Below, piece after piece: positions 41,063 through 50,002 of a stretch of DNA of 64,000 nucleotides. Each line of letters opens with the position of its first letter. Position 1 is the first letter of the stretch. Origin of the DNA: Pedobacter sp. MC2016-05 (GTDB taxonomy: Bacteria; Bacteroidota; Bacteroidia; Sphingobacteriales; Sphingobacteriaceae); contig NZ_JAPIVT010000001.1 of the NCBI RefSeq assembly GCF_026239735.1, forward strand, positions 496,001 through 560,000, read 5' to 3'. Under the pieces are notes generated by a model. It did no database searches. It saw nothing but the letters and a program-made list of their open reading frames with translations, and was not told where the DNA came from. A program made the translations under genes and the position numbers.

Positions 41063-43573
41063 ATGAATAACTGGTTTAATAAAAATGGCATCCACCTCGC
41101 CATTATAGCATTTTTTGTAGTCATTACCTTTGCCTACTTCAGTCCTGTTTTGCAGGGAAAAGCGCCACAACAAGGCGATGTTTTGCAGGCAAAAGCCATG
41201 CAGAAAGAAATTATGGATGTGAAGGCTGCAACTGGAAAAGGTCCGCTTTGGACTAACCAGATGTTTGGAGGGATGCCGGCTTATCAAATATGGGTTCAAT
41301 ACCCGTTAAATATCACTACTTACGGCATCGATGTAATTAAAGGTGTATTTCCTGATCCTGTGGGTACAGTGATTTTATATTTGTTGGGCGCTTATTTACT
41401 CTTCTGCGTTCTCAAAATTAATCCCTGGCTTGCTGCCGCAGGAGCGATTGCATTCGCATTTACTTCCTATAACTTTATCATAATTGCAGCCGGGCACAGT
41501 AATAAAGCTTTGGCCATCGGTTTCTTTGCGCCAATCTTAGCCTCAATCATCCTGGTTTTAAGGGGAAGATATTTAGTTGGGGCGAGTTTATTGGCGCTAT
41601 TCATGGCATTGGAAATCCGTTCCAACCATATCCAAATGACGTATTATCTTTTTATAGCCTTGTTTATTCTGGCTTGCATTGAATTATATCACGCCTATAA
41701 AGCCAAACAATTGCCCACTTTTGGTAAATCAATTGGCTGGGCAGCTGCGGGAATTATCTTAGCAGTTATGGTTAACGCAGGTACGCTTTGGACGACTTAT
41801 GAATATGGTAAAGAAACCATTCGTGGAAAATCAAATTTAACGACCGATAAATCGGAGCCAGCAAACGGTTTAGACAAAGAATATGCTTACCAATGGAGCC
41901 AGGGTGTGGGCGAGAGTTTCACCTTTTTAATCCCTAATCTATATGGCGGCGCCAGCGGAGGACAATTAAATCCTGAGGGTAAATTTATAAAGATCTTGCA
42001 AGATGGAACGGTATCAAATGTTTTAGGTCCAATATATGGTCAGGATACCGAGAAAGCATTAAATGCAATAGCTCAAAATGCAGGTTCAAATTATTGGGGT
42101 GATAAACCGGGTACTTCTGGTCCCTATTATTTTGGAGCGATTATTTGCTTCCTTTTTGTATTTGGCTTGTTTATTGTAAAACACCGTTGGAAATGGTGGA
42201 TATTGGGAACCAGTTTTTTGTTGTTATTCCTTTCGTTTGGGCAAAATCTTCCATTAATTTCTGATCTTTTCTTTGATTACCTGCCTGGCTATAACAAATT
42301 CAGAGCAGTAGAGTCTATCTTGGCTGTTGTAGGATTATTGGTTCCGCTGTTGGCCATACTGGCAATTAAAGAAGCACAAGATGGAAAGTATGACCAAAAA
42401 TATCTGGTTCAGCGCCTTACCTGGTCTGCAGGCATTACCGGTGGTTTTGCACTTTTGGTTGCAATAGCCCCGACTGTATTTTTCAGCTTCACCAGCTCAA
42501 CCCAAGCACAATTAACAACCTGGTTAAATCAGATCACACAAAATAATAGTTCACTTACTGCTCAAATATTGGCAGCGGTAAAAGAAGACCGCGTGAGCCT
42601 GGCCCGCGCTGATGCTTTACGTACTTTGCTTTTCATCGCTATTGGCTTTGGCTTAACCTGGGCATTTATCACTAAAAAGATGAACATGCAACTGGCGTTT
42701 GGCTTGTTGGCAGTAGTTATCCTGGTTGATTTATGGCAGGTTGATCGCCGCTATTTAAACAATCAAAACTTTGTGGCTAAATCAGATCTCGAGAATCATT
42801 ATCAACCACGTGATGTAGACAACTTTATTTCTGCTGATAAGGACCCAAATTTCAGGGTTTTTGATTTATCGCTGGGCGATCCATTTAAAAGTGCTGAAAC
42901 CTCGTTTTTCCATAAAACTGTTGGAGGTTTCCACTCCGCCAGGTTAAAACGGTTTCAGGAACTGGTTGATCATCAGTTAACGAAAAGCATCAATCAAGAT
43001 GTTTTGGATATGTTGAATACTAAATACATCATCACCCAGGATCCGCAAAACGGATCGTATAAGATGCAGCGTAATGCTACGGCTGCGGGTAATGCATGGT
43101 TTGTACAGAGTGTTCAATATGCTAAAAATGCCGATGAAGAGATGAAAGCCATCAGCAGCTTCGATGCAAAAAAAGAGGCGATTGTTGATGAACAGTATAA
43201 ATCGTTAATCGATACCAAACGTTTGGGTACAGGTGTAGAAGGTTTTATTAAATTGACTAATTATACACCTGATCACTTAACTTATGAATACTCTTCAGCG
43301 AAAGATGTGATTGCCGTTTTCTCTGAGATTTACTACAACAAAGGCTGGAAAATGTATATCGATGAGGTTCAAAAGCCTTATTTCAGGGCGGATTACATTC
43401 TGAGAGCTGCCCAACTTGAAGCTGGAAATCATAAACTGGAATTTATCTTTCACCCAACTTCTTACTATCTAGGAGAAAATATTTCATTGGCAGGATCAAT
43501 TTTATTGCTTGCTGGTTTGGGCTTCGGGTTTTACTCAGAAAATAAGAACAAAAAGAAGGCAGTTAAAGGCTAA
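41063..43573 (+). CDS. YfhO family integral membrane protein
   Basis: An 836-residue polytopic membrane protein matching YfhO, a GT-C-like family implicated in glycosylation of lipoteichoic acid in Firmicutes. The start NNWFNKNGIHLAIIAFFVVI is the first span, followed by YFSPVLQGKAPQQGDVLQ and GGMPAYQ motifs, then 10 or more further spans. A soluble C-terminal domain contains NTKYII and a final membrane span. It is expected to transfer a sugar from a lipid carrier on the outer side of the inner membrane, but its substrate in Bacteroidota is not known. It is followed by a strong stem-loop. Confidence 0.9.
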   Translation: MNNWFNKNGIHLAIIAFFVVITFAYFSPVLQGKAPQQGDVLQAKAMQKEIMDVKAATGKGPLWTNQMFGGMPAYQIWVQYPLNITTYGIDVIKGVFPDPVGTVILYLLGAYLLFCVLKINPWLAAAGAIAFAFTSYNFIIIAAGHSNKALAIGFFAPILASIILVLRGRYLVGASLLALFMALEIRSNHIQMTYYLFIALFILACIELYHAYKAKQLPTFGKSIGWAAAGIILAVMVNAGTLWTTYEYGKETIRGKSNLTTDKSEPANGLDKEYAYQWSQGVGESFTFLIPNLYGGASGGQLNPEGKFIKILQDGTVSNVLGPIYGQDTEKALNAIAQNAGSNYWGDKPGTSGPYYFGAIICFLFVFGLFIVKHRWKWWILGTSFLLLFLSFGQNLPLISDLFFDYLPGYNKFRAVESILAVVGLLVPLLAILAIKEAQDGKYDQKYLVQRLTWSAGITGGFALLVAIAPTVFFSFTSSTQAQLTTWLNQITQNNSSLTAQILAAVKEDRVSLARADALRTLLFIAIGFGLTWAFITKKMNMQLAFGLLAVVILVDLWQVDRRYLNNQNFVAKSDLENHYQPRDVDNFISADKDPNFRVFDLSLGDPFKSAETSFFHKTVGGFHSARLKRFQELVDHQLTKSINQDVLDMLNTKYIITQDPQNGSYKMQRNATAAGNAWFVQSVQYAKNADEEMKAISSFDAKKEAIVDEQYKSLIDTKRLGTGVEGFIKLTNYTPDHLTYEYSSAKDVIAVFSEIYYNKGWKMYIDEVQKPYFRADYILRAAQLEAGNHKLEFIFHPTSYYLGENISLAGSILLLAGLGFGFYSENKNKKKAVKG

Positions 43574-43636
43574 CGGATTATTTATAATTCGATTAACTGA
43601 ATTAAAGCCTGTTTAAAGCAGGCGCTCAAAAGACAG

Positions 43637-43696
43637 AAAGTCATCTGATGAATATAAGCGCAAGGCTTTGTTCATTAGGTGACTTTTATGTTTTTT
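43637..43696 (+). terminator. Long intrinsic terminator after yfhO-type gene
   Basis: A 16-bp stem: arms 43637-43652 and 43671-43686 pair fully, with two G-T wobbles, and an 18-nt loop. TTATGTTTTTT follows. The stem is longer than needed for termination. Confidence 0.85.
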
Positions 43697-43816
43697 GAAG
43701 ACTTATCCCCCCAAGGTATCGCCTCTTTTATTTTTTAGCAATACTATTTATGCAATCTTGACTGCACTTTTTGCATCCTTTATCATTTCGAAGAAAAATT
43801 TAACAGTCTGGTAACA

Positions 43817-43853
43817 TTTGCTTGATAAACAGTATCTTACATTTGTAATGTAA
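43817..43853 (+). promoter_or_regulatory. Promoter overlapped by perfect inverted repeat
   Basis: TTTG (43817-43820), 17 nt and TACATTTG (43838-43845) form a good Bacteroidota promoter. TTACATT (43837-43843) TGT AATGTAA (43847-43853) is a perfect 17-bp inverted repeat covering the -7 box, so a repressor could block it. Confidence 0.55.
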
Positions 43854-43864
43854 AATCAGATGAT

Positions 43865-43960
43865 ATGCTAGAGTCATTCTTCGCCGTTTGCTTGTTAATT
43901 ATTGTACTTTATTTCTTTAGTCCTTTTGAGGTTAAACTTGATGAGGAAGAAGAGTGGTAA
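43865..43960 (+). CDS. Possible 31-residue single-span membrane protein
   Basis: The ORF encodes 31 residues, MLESFFAVCLLIIVLYFFSP followed by FEVKLDEEEEW. A hydrophobic segment (about 4-20) precedes an acidic tail (DEEEEW). It starts 20 nt downstream of a strong -7 box, with no other plausible gene before 44032. The small size makes a chance ORF possible, but promoter position and composition support a real small membrane protein. Function is unknown. Confidence 0.45.
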   Translation: MLESFFAVCLLIIVLYFFSPFEVKLDEEEEW

Positions 43961-44031
43961 AATAGTCTTCAATATTTTTAAACTGCTTAATTCAGGCGGT
44001 AATAAATTCTTCTCCCCTAAATTTTCCCGTT

Positions 44032-44886
44032 ATGGATAAAAGAACCATTGATGTAGTCGTCATTTCCGATGTACATTTGGGCACCTACGGCTGTCATGCT
44101 AAAGAGCTTCTCAAATATTTGAAGAGCATTAAACCTAAAACCCTCATCCTAAACGGCGACATCATCGATATCTGGCAGTTTAGTAAAAGCTATTGGCCCG
44201 AATCGCATATGAAGGTGATCCGAAAACTGATGAAATTTGTATCTGAAGGTGTTCAGGTGTATTATTTAACCGGAAATCACGATGAAATGCTAAGGAAGTT
44301 TGATGGGATGGATGTGGGAAGCTTTCACCTTCAGAATAAATTAATTTTAGAGATTGATGGTAAGAAAGCCTGGTTTTTCCATGGAGATGTTTTCGATGTA
44401 ACGATGCAACATTCCAAATGGTTGGCGAAGATGGGGGCTGTTGGATATGATACACTGATTTTGATCAACAGCTTCGTAAATTGGATCCTCACCGCTTTTG
44501 GCCGTGAGAAAATGAGTTTCTCTAAGAAGATTAAAGCCAAGTTTAAAGATGCTGTGAAGTTCATTAATAGCTTTGAACAAACTGCTGCCGAATTAGCCAT
44601 CGAGAAAGGATACAATTATGTGGTATGTGGACATATCCATCAGGCAGAAAAAAGAAATATCACAACTGAAGATGGCGGGGTAACGTATCTGAACAGTGGC
44701 GACTGGGTAGAAAGTTTAACTGCGTTGGAGTATCAAGATCAAAACTGGAGCATTTTTAAATACAATCATCTAGATTTTATCAAAGAAGAATTGGATGAGG
44801 GGATCTTATCAGATGCAGAAGATTTAAAAAGTAAACTTGATGTAAACATACTTTTACAACATATTAAATATGAAATTGCTCAATAA
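44032..44886 (+). CDS. UDP-2,3-diacylglucosamine diphosphatase-like metallophosphoesterase
   Basis: A 284-residue calcineurin-like phosphoesterase. Metal-binding motifs are in order: SDVHLG (12-17), GDIID (42-46), GNHDE (82-86) and CGHIHQAEK (about 202-210). This order and size fit the LpxH/UDP-2,3-diacylglucosamine hydrolase group, which makes lipid X in lipid A synthesis; it could also be another phosphoesterase. It starts 71 nt after the 31-residue ORF. A glycosyltransferase gene follows 20 nt later, so the pair is probably an operon. Confidence 0.88.
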   Translation: MDKRTIDVVVISDVHLGTYGCHAKELLKYLKSIKPKTLILNGDIIDIWQFSKSYWPESHMKVIRKLMKFVSEGVQVYYLTGNHDEMLRKFDGMDVGSFHLQNKLILEIDGKKAWFFHGDVFDVTMQHSKWLAKMGAVGYDTLILINSFVNWILTAFGREKMSFSKKIKAKFKDAVKFINSFEQTAAELAIEKGYNYVVCGHIHQAEKRNITTEDGGVTYLNSGDWVESLTALEYQDQNWSIFKYNHLDFIKEELDEGILSDAEDLKSKLDVNILLQHIKYEIAQ

Positions 44887-44906
44887 TTTTAGATATTCGG
44901 GCATAA

Positions 44907-45896
44907 ATGAAAATACTTTACGCAATTCAGGGAACAGGAAACGGTCACATTAGCAGGGCGAGGGAAATTATTCCATTGCTTCAAAAATATGGCGAACTCG
45001 ATATTTTAGTGAGCGGTACACAGGCAGATGTTAAGCTCAGTCAGCCGGTGAAATATCAATTACATGGCTTCAGTTTCATTTTTGGAAAAAAAGGTGGTGT
45101 AGATCATTTTGCTACCTGGTTAAGCATGAATCTTTTTCGTTTTAGGAAAGACATGAAACAATTGCCGTTGAAAGAGTATGATCTGATTGTGAACGACTTC
45201 GAGCCGGTAAGTGCCTGGGCTTGTAAGTTGCAAGGAATTGACTGTGTTTCGCTTAGTCACCAGGCGGCCTTTAAATCGAAGAAAGTACCGCGGCCAAGAA
45301 CGCTTGATTGGGGAAAGTTAATCTTGAGTCGTTATGCGCCAACTAAGTATCACATTGGATTTCACTTCGATCGATACGATACCTTTATTCACACCCCGGT
45401 AATCAGGGCTGAAATTAGGGCAATGAGAAGCGAGAACCTTGGCCATTATACCGTCTACTTGCCAGCGGTTGATGATAAAAGGTTGGTTAAGTTATTGTCA
45501 CAAATTCCCCAGGTGAAATGGGAAGTTTTCTCTAAACACAGCAAGGAAGCTTACACTCATGAAAACGTTTCTGTACAGCCCGTAAACAATGAAAAGTTTA
45601 ATAAGAGTCTGGCTACTTGCGAAGGTTTATTTACCGGTGGAGGTTTCGAGGGACCAGCGGAGGCGCTTTATTTAAAGAAAAAATTACTGGTAGCCCCCAT
45701 GCGTTTTCAGTTTGAGCAACAATGCAATGCCTATGCGCTCAAACAATTTGGATTGCCTGTAATCTGGGGAAGTACAAGAAATTGGTTGCCCATTGTTAAA
45801 GATTGGGTCAATAATCCACAGAAGCATGAATTCAATTTCCCTGATGAAACGGAAAAAATTATTGATGATATGGTGAAAAAATATGCAAGGGTGTAG
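44907..45896 (+). CDS. Glycosyltransferase family protein (MurG-like GT-B)
   Basis: A 329-residue GT-B-like protein with an N-terminal KILYAIQGTGNGHISRAREI, the glycine-rich loop of the MurG/UGT type. The donor-side motif is FTGGGFEGPAEALYLKKKLLVAP. It resembles the TIGR00661 glycosyltransferase-like family. Gene order with the LpxH-like phosphoesterase (20-nt gap) suggests lipid A or another envelope glycolipid, but this is context only. No membrane span is seen. Confidence 0.85.
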   Translation: MKILYAIQGTGNGHISRAREIIPLLQKYGELDILVSGTQADVKLSQPVKYQLHGFSFIFGKKGGVDHFATWLSMNLFRFRKDMKQLPLKEYDLIVNDFEPVSAWACKLQGIDCVSLSHQAAFKSKKVPRPRTLDWGKLILSRYAPTKYHIGFHFDRYDTFIHTPVIRAEIRAMRSENLGHYTVYLPAVDDKRLVKLLSQIPQVKWEVFSKHSKEAYTHENVSVQPVNNEKFNKSLATCEGLFTGGGFEGPAEALYLKKKLLVAPMRFQFEQQCNAYALKQFGLPVIWGSTRNWLPIVKDWVNNPQKHEFNFPDETEKIIDDMVKKYARV

Positions 45897-46040
45897 TTTT
45901 TAGCCTGGAGTTGGTAGTGTCTAAGTCCCAGTCGGACTAAACTTTGCTTCTTGTTCCTTATTCATTGTTCCCTGCTCTTTCACGCTTGCTCTTTGTCCTT
46001 TCAGCTTTTTATCTTTACTTTGCCTACTCTTTAAAAAGGC

Positions 46041-47021
46041 ATGATTAATCAGTTTCGACAGTTAAATCCTATTAACCTCTTGTTTCTATTGGCTTACACA
46101 TTTTTTATGCGTATTGCCATTTTTTATGAGACGCCAAGTCAGCTGAATTTCGATTTTTTGGAGCCTTTTGCCAGATTGTTGATCAACATTGATGTAGATA
46201 ATGCATTTTCCGCTTCTGCTAACATTTTTTTTGCTGCGGCAATCGTTTTCTCGCAGGCCTTGATCTTCAACAGTGTTATCAATAACCACAATTTGTTGGC
46301 TAAACCAAGTTTTTTGCCGGCATTAATGTACATCACCGGCATGAGCTTATTCATGCCATTCATGATTTTAAGTCCTGCGTTGATCAGTAATTTTTTATTG
46401 ATCTGGGTAATTGATAAGTTTTTAAAATTGGGCAAGAGCGCAAACTCTATCACCACCGTTTTCGATATCGGAATGATTATTGGCGTTGGAACATTGATCT
46501 ATTTTCCCTTCATGGCCATGTTACTGATGATTTTTTTAGCGCTTTTGCTTTTTAGATCTTTTGATTGGCGGGAGTGGATTGCCGGCCTTGTTGGATTTAT
46601 CACCGTGTTTTTCTTCCTTGCTGTATTTTATTACTGGCGGGATAACCTATCCTCTTTTTACCAGATTTGGAAACCTTTGGGCAATAAGTTTCCTTCTGTT
46701 TTTCAGGTGAACTATAACGATTATCTGGTGCTTATTCCGGTCGCTATCATTATCGTTCTGGCATCTCTGCAACTGCGTGAAAACTTTTTCAGAAGTTTTA
46801 TCAGTACACGTAAAGGATTTCAATTGCTCTTTTTTATGTTCATTGTGGCAGGTGCCAGTTTCTATTTAAAACCAAACTTCCGGATCTGGCATTTTCTGCT
46901 CTGCGTACCTCCTGGATCAGTATTGCTGGCTTACTATTTTAGCAATGCGAAAAAGCGTTGGTTTTACGAAACGCTCTTTGTTTTATTTGTCCTATCCATA
47001 CAATACTTTCTTTTTGTTTAA
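46041..47021 (+). CDS. DUF6427 family multi-span membrane protein
   Basis: A 326-residue protein with about ten hydrophobic segments and short loops, lacking clear catalytic motifs. The pattern INQFRQLNPINLLFLLAYTFF and IFNSVINNHNLLAKPSFLPAL fits DUF6427, a Bacteroidota family of unknown function. Position before coaX is consistent with a conserved envelope cluster. It has no nearby strong terminator and may be followed by read-through to coaX. Confidence 0.82.
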   Translation: MINQFRQLNPINLLFLLAYTFFMRIAIFYETPSQLNFDFLEPFARLLINIDVDNAFSASANIFFAAAIVFSQALIFNSVINNHNLLAKPSFLPALMYITGMSLFMPFMILSPALISNFLLIWVIDKFLKLGKSANSITTVFDIGMIIGVGTLIYFPFMAMLLMIFLALLLFRSFDWREWIAGLVGFITVFFFLAVFYYWRDNLSSFYQIWKPLGNKFPSVFQVNYNDYLVLIPVAIIIVLASLQLRENFFRSFISTRKGFQLLFFMFIVAGASFYLKPNFRIWHFLLCVPPGSVLLAYYFSNAKKRWFYETLFVLFVLSIQYFLFV

Positions 47022-47165
47022 CCTTTTTTAACAAAATACTAGATCAAAACTTAACAAAGATTGATAGCTTTGTGGCAGGATTTTGCGATTAATGCTTTTT
47101 GGATTGTATTCCCTTGATTAAGATAAGTATTGTATCAAACAAAATTTTCGTGTTAAAATACATAC

Positions 47166-47900
47166 ATGCATAGTTTAAGCATTGATATAGGTAATTCATC
47201 GGCGAAGGTGGCTGTTTTTGCAGGAAAAGAAATCGTTCATCATCAACGGTTAGCGAAGCTGGGTATTTTAGATCTTGGTCAACTAATCGACAAGTTTTCG
47301 CCTAAGAAGTCAATCATCAGCAGTGTAAATCAGGAGATTGGAGCGCTGGAGGAATATCTAAAAAAGCACACTCTTTACGTTCGGTTTTCTGCATCATTAA
47401 CTAAGGGCGTTACTAATAAATATGAAACGCCGATAACCCTTGGCTTAGATAGATGGGCAGGAATTTTAGGCGCAAATAGTTTATTTGCCAAAAATGCTTG
47501 CCTGGTGGTTGATGCCGGAACCTGTATCACTTATGATCTGCTCACCAGCAAAAAAGAATATTTTGGCGGAAGTATAAGCCCCGGGATAACCATGCGTTTT
47601 AAAGCTGTACATGAGTATACGGGCAGGTTACCTCTGATTGAATGGAGTGCAGCCGAATCCATACCGGCAGGTAAGGATACGCAATCGGCCATAAAAAATG
47701 GTGTTTTGCAAGGAATTATAAATGAAATTGAAGGCTTTATTGCCTTAAACAACATAAAAGAAAGTGCTTTAAAGGTGATTATAACAGGTGGTGATGCTAA
47801 TTTTTTGTATAAGCAATTACAAAACAGCATCTTTGCGCCTCAAATTATACAAGATCCCTATATCGTATTAAAAGGATTAAATGAAGCTATTGCAGATTAA
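47166..47900 (+). CDS. coaX: Type III pantothenate kinase
   Basis: A 244-residue kinase for the first step of coenzyme A synthesis (pantothenate to 4'-phosphopantothenate). The ASKHA-fold motifs are LSIDIGNSSAKVAVF (about 4-18), VVDAGTCITYDLL and FGGSISPGITMR. Monovalent cations and ATP are the family cofactors. It ends one nt before the ATG (47902) of the outer-membrane gene, so it belongs to a coaX-OMP-lptC operon. Confidence 0.95.
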   Translation: MHSLSIDIGNSSAKVAVFAGKEIVHHQRLAKLGILDLGQLIDKFSPKKSIISSVNQEIGALEEYLKKHTLYVRFSASLTKGVTNKYETPITLGLDRWAGILGANSLFAKNACLVVDAGTCITYDLLTSKKEYFGGSISPGITMRFKAVHEYTGRLPLIEWSAAESIPAGKDTQSAIKNGVLQGIINEIEGFIALNNIKESALKVIITGGDANFLYKQLQNSIFAPQIIQDPYIVLKGLNEAIAD

Positions 47901-47901
47901 A

Positions 47902-49194
47902 ATGTACAAAAGAATCAATTATATTGCAGCCATACTCGTTCTAGTTTGTGGTTTAAGTGCTCAAGCGCAGGTTACCACTTCATCTCCGTATTCAAGATAT
48001 GGACTTGGAAATATCAAGGGTTCATTGTTGCCACAGTTAAGGGCAATGGGTGGTATTTCTACTGCAGTAAATTCCATTACAGGATTTAATAACATTAACA
48101 TGCAAAATCCTGCATCGTATTCGGCCATTACTTTAACTACTATCGATGTAGGAATGAGTGCCGGCTTAACCAGCTTAACCCGTAACAACCTAAGTGAAAC
48201 CAGTTTCAATGCTACTTTCAGCCACCTGGCATTCGCCATTCCGGTAAGTAGAAGATCAGCATTGAGTTTTGGAATTCTTCCTTATTCTGATTTAGGTTAT
48301 TCATACAGAAATACCGTGAAAATTGATACCACAAGCGTAGATCAACTTTATGAGGGTGAGGGCGGTTTGTCAAAAGCCTATATCGGTTATGGGTATCGTA
48401 TTGGAGATCACTTAAGAATTGGAGCCAATGCGGAGTACATTTTTGGTAATCTTCAAACAACCAGAGCAACTGAATATGCGCTTGCAGGAGCAATTAATGC
48501 AAAACTCCAAAATAAAAATAGCGTAGGTGGCTTAAATGTTTCATATGGTATTCAATATGATTTTAATGTTGGCAAAAGAACATCAGTAACCTTGGGCTAC
48601 TCAGGAAGTAACTCTGGTAAATTAAATTCTAACCAAACATTTTTTGCTACCCAATACACCAGAGATGCTGCTGGTAATGAAAGTACTGCACTTGATACTT
48701 TAAATTCGGTAGATAACGGGAAATCAAACTTGACTTTACCATTAACGCACAATTTCGGTATTTCCATTAAACAAAGTGATAAATGGTTAATTGGTGCCGA
48801 CTTTAGAATGAGCAAATGGGCTGCAACCAGTATCAACAATGTAAATTCTGGCTTACAGGATAGCTGGGGTGCATCACTGGGTGGCCAGTGGACGCCAGAT
48901 GCAACCTCATATAATAGTTATATGAAACGTATTGATTATCGTTTAGGCGTAAATTACGATAAAACCTACATTCAAATTAACAATCAGGATATTAAACAAA
49001 TGGGCGCTTCGTTAGGATTTGGGTTTCCATTGCCGAGTGCAAACGCAGGTTCGGCGTTCTACAAAATTAACTTCACAACAGAAGTTGGTCAGCGGGGAAC
49101 GGTAAGCAATAACCTTGTAAAAGAAAAATTCATTAACTTTCATTTAGGATTTACACTTAACGATACCTGGTTCCGTAGATACAGAGTTGATTAA
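47902..49194 (+). CDS. Outer-membrane beta-barrel protein (hypothetical)
   Basis: A 430-residue secreted protein. The signal peptide is RINYIAAILVLVCGLSAQAQ; TSSPYSRYGLGNI and alternating-hydrophobicity strands follow throughout, ending in a barrel-type strand with FHLGFTLNDTWFRRYRVD. It resembles the FadL/OmpP1 group by its opening and NMQNPASYSAI motif. The frame includes an earlier ATG (47881) inside coaX, but the ATG at 47902 gives a proper signal peptide. Its stop shares one base with the lptC start (TAATG), so translation is coupled. Substrate is unknown. Confidence 0.85.
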   Translation: MYKRINYIAAILVLVCGLSAQAQVTTSSPYSRYGLGNIKGSLLPQLRAMGGISTAVNSITGFNNINMQNPASYSAITLTTIDVGMSAGLTSLTRNNLSETSFNATFSHLAFAIPVSRRSALSFGILPYSDLGYSYRNTVKIDTTSVDQLYEGEGGLSKAYIGYGYRIGDHLRIGANAEYIFGNLQTTRATEYALAGAINAKLQNKNSVGGLNVSYGIQYDFNVGKRTSVTLGYSGSNSGKLNSNQTFFATQYTRDAAGNESTALDTLNSVDNGKSNLTLPLTHNFGISIKQSDKWLIGADFRMSKWAATSINNVNSGLQDSWGASLGGQWTPDATSYNSYMKRIDYRLGVNYDKTYIQINNQDIKQMGASLGFGFPLPSANAGSAFYKINFTTEVGQRGTVSNNLVKEKFINFHLGFTLNDTWFRRYRVD

Positions 49195-49766
49195 TGAAAC
49201 CGCAAACTTTTTTCTTTGGTTTTATGCTGGGGTTGCCATTTTTTTTGGCTTCCTGTGGAGATGACGACCTGAAAAAAGCAAATCCCGTTGCCATCAACAA
49301 AATTACGTTTTCCAGAGATAGAACTCTTGGGGTTGAAGTGGTGTACAGCGACTCAGCCCGGGTAAAAGCCAAAGGAAATGCGCCAATCATGGACAAGGTT
49401 ACCCCATCTGAAGGTGCAATTTATCAGGAAATGCCCAAAGGGGTAAATATCGACTTTTTCAATCCAAACGGAACCATTGATGGAAACCTGATTTGTGATT
49501 ACGCCATTCGCAAGGATCAGGATAAAAAGACGGAGTTCAGAAAAAACGTAGTCGTTAAAAATAGCAAGGGCGATACCTTTTCTTCCCAAGAGTTGATTTG
49601 GGACGAAATCAAGAAAATTTTCTATTCTACACAACGCGTTTATGTGAAGGGCGCCGACGGTAGCGAAGGCAATGGTATCAACTTTGAAGCTCCTCAAGAT
49701 TTCAGTACCTATTCAATGGAAACTGGAAGTGGCGATTTAAATATGAAAGAAGGCATAGCGCCCTAA
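49194..49766 (+). CDS. lptC: LPS export ABC transporter periplasmic protein LptC
   Basis: A 190-residue lipoprotein-like LptC. The start KPQTFFFGFMLGLPFFLASC has a lipobox with Cys20 (LASC), unlike the membrane-span anchor of E. coli LptC. The LptC/OstA-type beta-jellyroll follows: FNPNGTIDGNLICDYAIRKD and NVVVKNSKGDTFSSQELIWDE are typical. It hands lipopolysaccharide from LptBFG to the LptA bridge. It follows the barrel gene with a one-base stop-start overlap. Confidence 0.9.
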   Translation: MKPQTFFFGFMLGLPFFLASCGDDDLKKANPVAINKITFSRDRTLGVEVVYSDSARVKAKGNAPIMDKVTPSEGAIYQEMPKGVNIDFFNPNGTIDGNLICDYAIRKDQDKKTEFRKNVVVKNSKGDTFSSQELIWDEIKKIFYSTQRVYVKGADGSEGNGINFEAPQDFSTYSMETGSGDLNMKEGIAP

Positions 49767-49954
49767 ATCATGATTGAATTTTCAACGAGAGAATGATCGT
49801 TTGTCAATGGATTAATCTGCATTGCCCCATCCTGACTTTCGTTAGTTCTGTCATTAAATCCCTCACTCATTCTACAATTTTAACGGTTCTATTTGCTTAA
49901 AAATTAAACACTTGATAAATAAAATTTTGTGTTTCCTTTTTTAAGGCAAATTTG

Positions 49955-49961
49955 TATCTTG
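49955..49961 (+). promoter_or_regulatory. Probable -7 box for ppiD gene
   Basis: TATCTTG, followed by CGCCC, is one base short of TAnnTTTG and resembles the typA box. A -33 element at normal spacing is not clear. The ATG is 42 nt downstream. Confidence 0.3.
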
Positions 49962-50002
49962 CGCCCTCTTAAAAAAAACTAAATAAATTTATAAAGTACA
50001 AT

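Noticed and set aside
47030..47060. TTAACAAA direct repeat before coaX
   Set aside because: The two copies are short and AT-rich, and no promoter or operator logic is visible.
47065..47072. TAGCTTTG as the coaX promoter -7 box
   Set aside because: It matches TAnnTTTG but lies over 90 nt upstream without a -33 element, so it was not listed.
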